Of a stretch of 51,801 bases of DNA, positions 50,730 to 51,801 are shown one piece after another (the stretch's first letter is position 1; every line of letters starts with the position of its first letter). Both the position numbers and the translations under genes were made by a program. This DNA is from CAZHTS01 sp964535315 (lineage in GTDB: Bacteria; Chloroflexota; Anaerolineae; Anaerolineales; Anaerolineaceae): the NCBI GenBank assembly GCA_964535315.1, contig CAZHTS010000033.1, positions 1 through 51,801 on the forward strand. The letters are read 5' to 3'. Below the pieces are notes generated by a model that worked only from the letters and a program-made list of their open reading frames with translations, made no database searches and was not told the origin of the DNA.

Positions 50730-51801
50730 ATGGATTTTATTTTTGGGCGGCTATGGCATTCCATAAAAAGCACCCTGATCAGCAGTCTGCGTTGGCCCTT
50801 GCTGATCTCTTTGAGCGGGCTGGTATTTCTCTTCATGTTATTTCTGTTGACCGGCATTTTCCTCTTTACCTCCCGAAATGAAGATAATATCTGGCGCCAG
50901 CGCCAGCAGGAAGTGACCCGGGATGCGGTTGGCCGGCTGGAAAGTTTTTTGCAATACCGGCGCAACGAGTTATTGTTGATTGCCGCGTTTGGCGCGGACG
51001 AGTTGCGCGATAACCCGCGATTATTGAATGATTTCATGTCTTCTAACCCGGTCTGGGGAGAGATCATTCTGGTGGACAGGCAGGCCCAGATTACCAGCAG
51101 CGCCTATCAGGACGTGGCGCTTTTGACCAACCTGTTTACCATTCGCCAGTCGCGCTGGTATATTCAGGCCAGCCAGGGACAGACCTATCTGAGCGATGTA
51201 CAGATTGCTTACAACGACGCCCCTTATCTGTTGATGGCCGTGCCGGCCAAGAATGGGGTGGTGGCGGCGCGCTTACACATGGATGTGCTCTGGGAGGTCA
51301 TCTCCGGTATTCATTTTGGCAGTACCGGTATGGCCTATCTTTTCAACCCGGATAGCGGCTTACTGGTCGCTCACCCCGATAGCAACCTGGTGCTTGCCGG
51401 TAACGATTTGTTAGGTACGCCCATCTATGCAGCGGCGATGACCAGGGACGAAGCGCTTTGGGATCGCGCCTACTCCGATCTGAATGGCAGAATGGTGCGG
51501 ATCAACGCCAGCCAGGTGCGCGACGCCAACTGGGTGCTGGTGACCCAGGTGGATGAGGCGGAGGTCGAACTGATCCGCCGGGCGGCCGCCACGGCTTCTA
51601 CCACCGGGCTGATCCTGTTGTGGCTGGGGATCACTTTGTTTGCCAACCATTTTCTGGATCAGTGGGTATTGATCCCGCTCAAGATTTTACGGAGCGGGGC
51701 AGACAATATTGGCCAGGGCAAGTTGGAATCCCGGATTCCCATCAAGCGGATGGATGAAGTCGGGCACCTGACCGAACATTTCAATATGATGGCGGTACGC
51801 C
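50730..51801 (+). CDS. Cache-HAMP membrane receptor, truncated by the window end
   Basis: The frame from ATG 50730 is open to the last base (357 codons). A first membrane segment (LVFLFMLFLLTGIFLF, residues ~35-50) is followed by a periplasmic Cache-like sensor domain (~55-285, including SSAYQDVALLTNLF, GMAYLFNPDSG and NWVLVTQVDEAEVELIRRA). A second membrane segment (TTGLILLWLGITLF) and the start of a HAMP domain follow (VLIPLKILRSGADNIGQGKL...RMDEVGHLTEHFNMM). The output domain lies outside the window, so it may be a kinase, cyclase or chemoreceptor. Confidence 0.88.
   Translation, partial: MDFIFGRLWHSIKSTLISSLRWPLLISLSGLVFLFMLFLLTGIFLFTSRNEDNIWRQRQQEVTRDAVGRLESFLQYRRNELLLIAAFGADELRDNPRLLNDFMSSNPVWGEIILVDRQAQITSSAYQDVALLTNLFTIRQSRWYIQASQGQTYLSDVQIAYNDAPYLLMAVPAKNGVVAARLHMDVLWEVISGIHFGSTGMAYLFNPDSGLLVAHPDSNLVLAGNDLLGTPIYAAAMTRDEALWDRAYSDLNGRMVRINASQVRDANWVLVTQVDEAEVELIRRAAATASTTGLILLWLGITLFANHFLDQWVLIPLKILRSGADNIGQGKLESRIPIKRMDEVGHLTEHFNMMAVR

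Overview
The window is GC-rich bacterial chromosome with tightly packed genes. It most resembles a member of the Chloroflexota (Anaerolineae-like). This rests on family content: a Thermus-like IleRS behind a T-box leader, GAF proteins ending in a sigma-4-like helical domain, a UPF0316 protein, Lgt and LspA without outer-membrane genes, and a SEDS-transpeptidase fusion. It is an inference, since no rRNA or marker gene was compared. No tRNA, rRNA, CRISPR array, insertion sequence or prophage was recognised.

Positions 1-3000 hold the end of an unknown gene, an alpha-glucan phosphorylase and a UPF0316 membrane protein, closed by a terminator. Positions 3050-18000 form a pentose-uptake island. A minus-strand operon runs lacI-type regulator, fucose/arabinose-type isomerase, zinc dehydrogenase, ribulokinase (araB) and ribulose-5-phosphate 4-epimerase (araD). 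Facing away from it are two RbsA/RbsC-type sugar ABC transporters. The first permease is fused to a cytoplasmic GAF domain and a helix-turn-helix-like C-terminus. The second transporter ends with a lipoprotein carrying two nearly identical sugar-binding domains, encoded by a 990-bp tandem duplication with 767 bp of apparently perfect identity. Between the transporters lies a promoter preceded by six TTGC repeats spaced 10-11 bp.

Positions 18000-19860 are a run of decayed or internally deleted genes: a KdpD-like kinase, a receiver domain and an unknown protein. Two small minus-strand genes follow, then a T-box-controlled ileS, a dehydrogenase-like protein, a patatin, a multi-PAS histidine kinase, and an esterase-like lipoprotein that lacks the expected catalytic residues. 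Positions 30800-35000 carry two adjacent lspA genes, an RluD-type pseudouridine synthase, threonine aldolase and purine nucleoside phosphorylase.

Positions 35000-45530 hold envelope and information genes: a membrane protein, an acetyltransferase, a 7TM-GAF sensor with the same C-terminal domain as the fused permease, a triple-S1 protein, FtsK, a CDP-alcohol phosphatidyltransferase, Lgt, and an ABC exporter whose permease is fused to a SpoIIM-like domain. Positions 45600-51801 hold an HNH nuclease, a TIGR01777 epimerase-like protein, a SEDS glycosyltransferase fused to a transpeptidase-like domain that lacks all three catalytic motifs, an MTA phosphorylase, and the first part of a Cache-HAMP receptor cut by the window end.

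The most interesting points are the transporter-regulator fusion next to the phased repeat array, the homogenised double-domain binding protein, and the SEDS-pseudotranspeptidase fusion. Three genes also share an apparently leaderless layout with exactly 6 nt between TATAAT and ATG.
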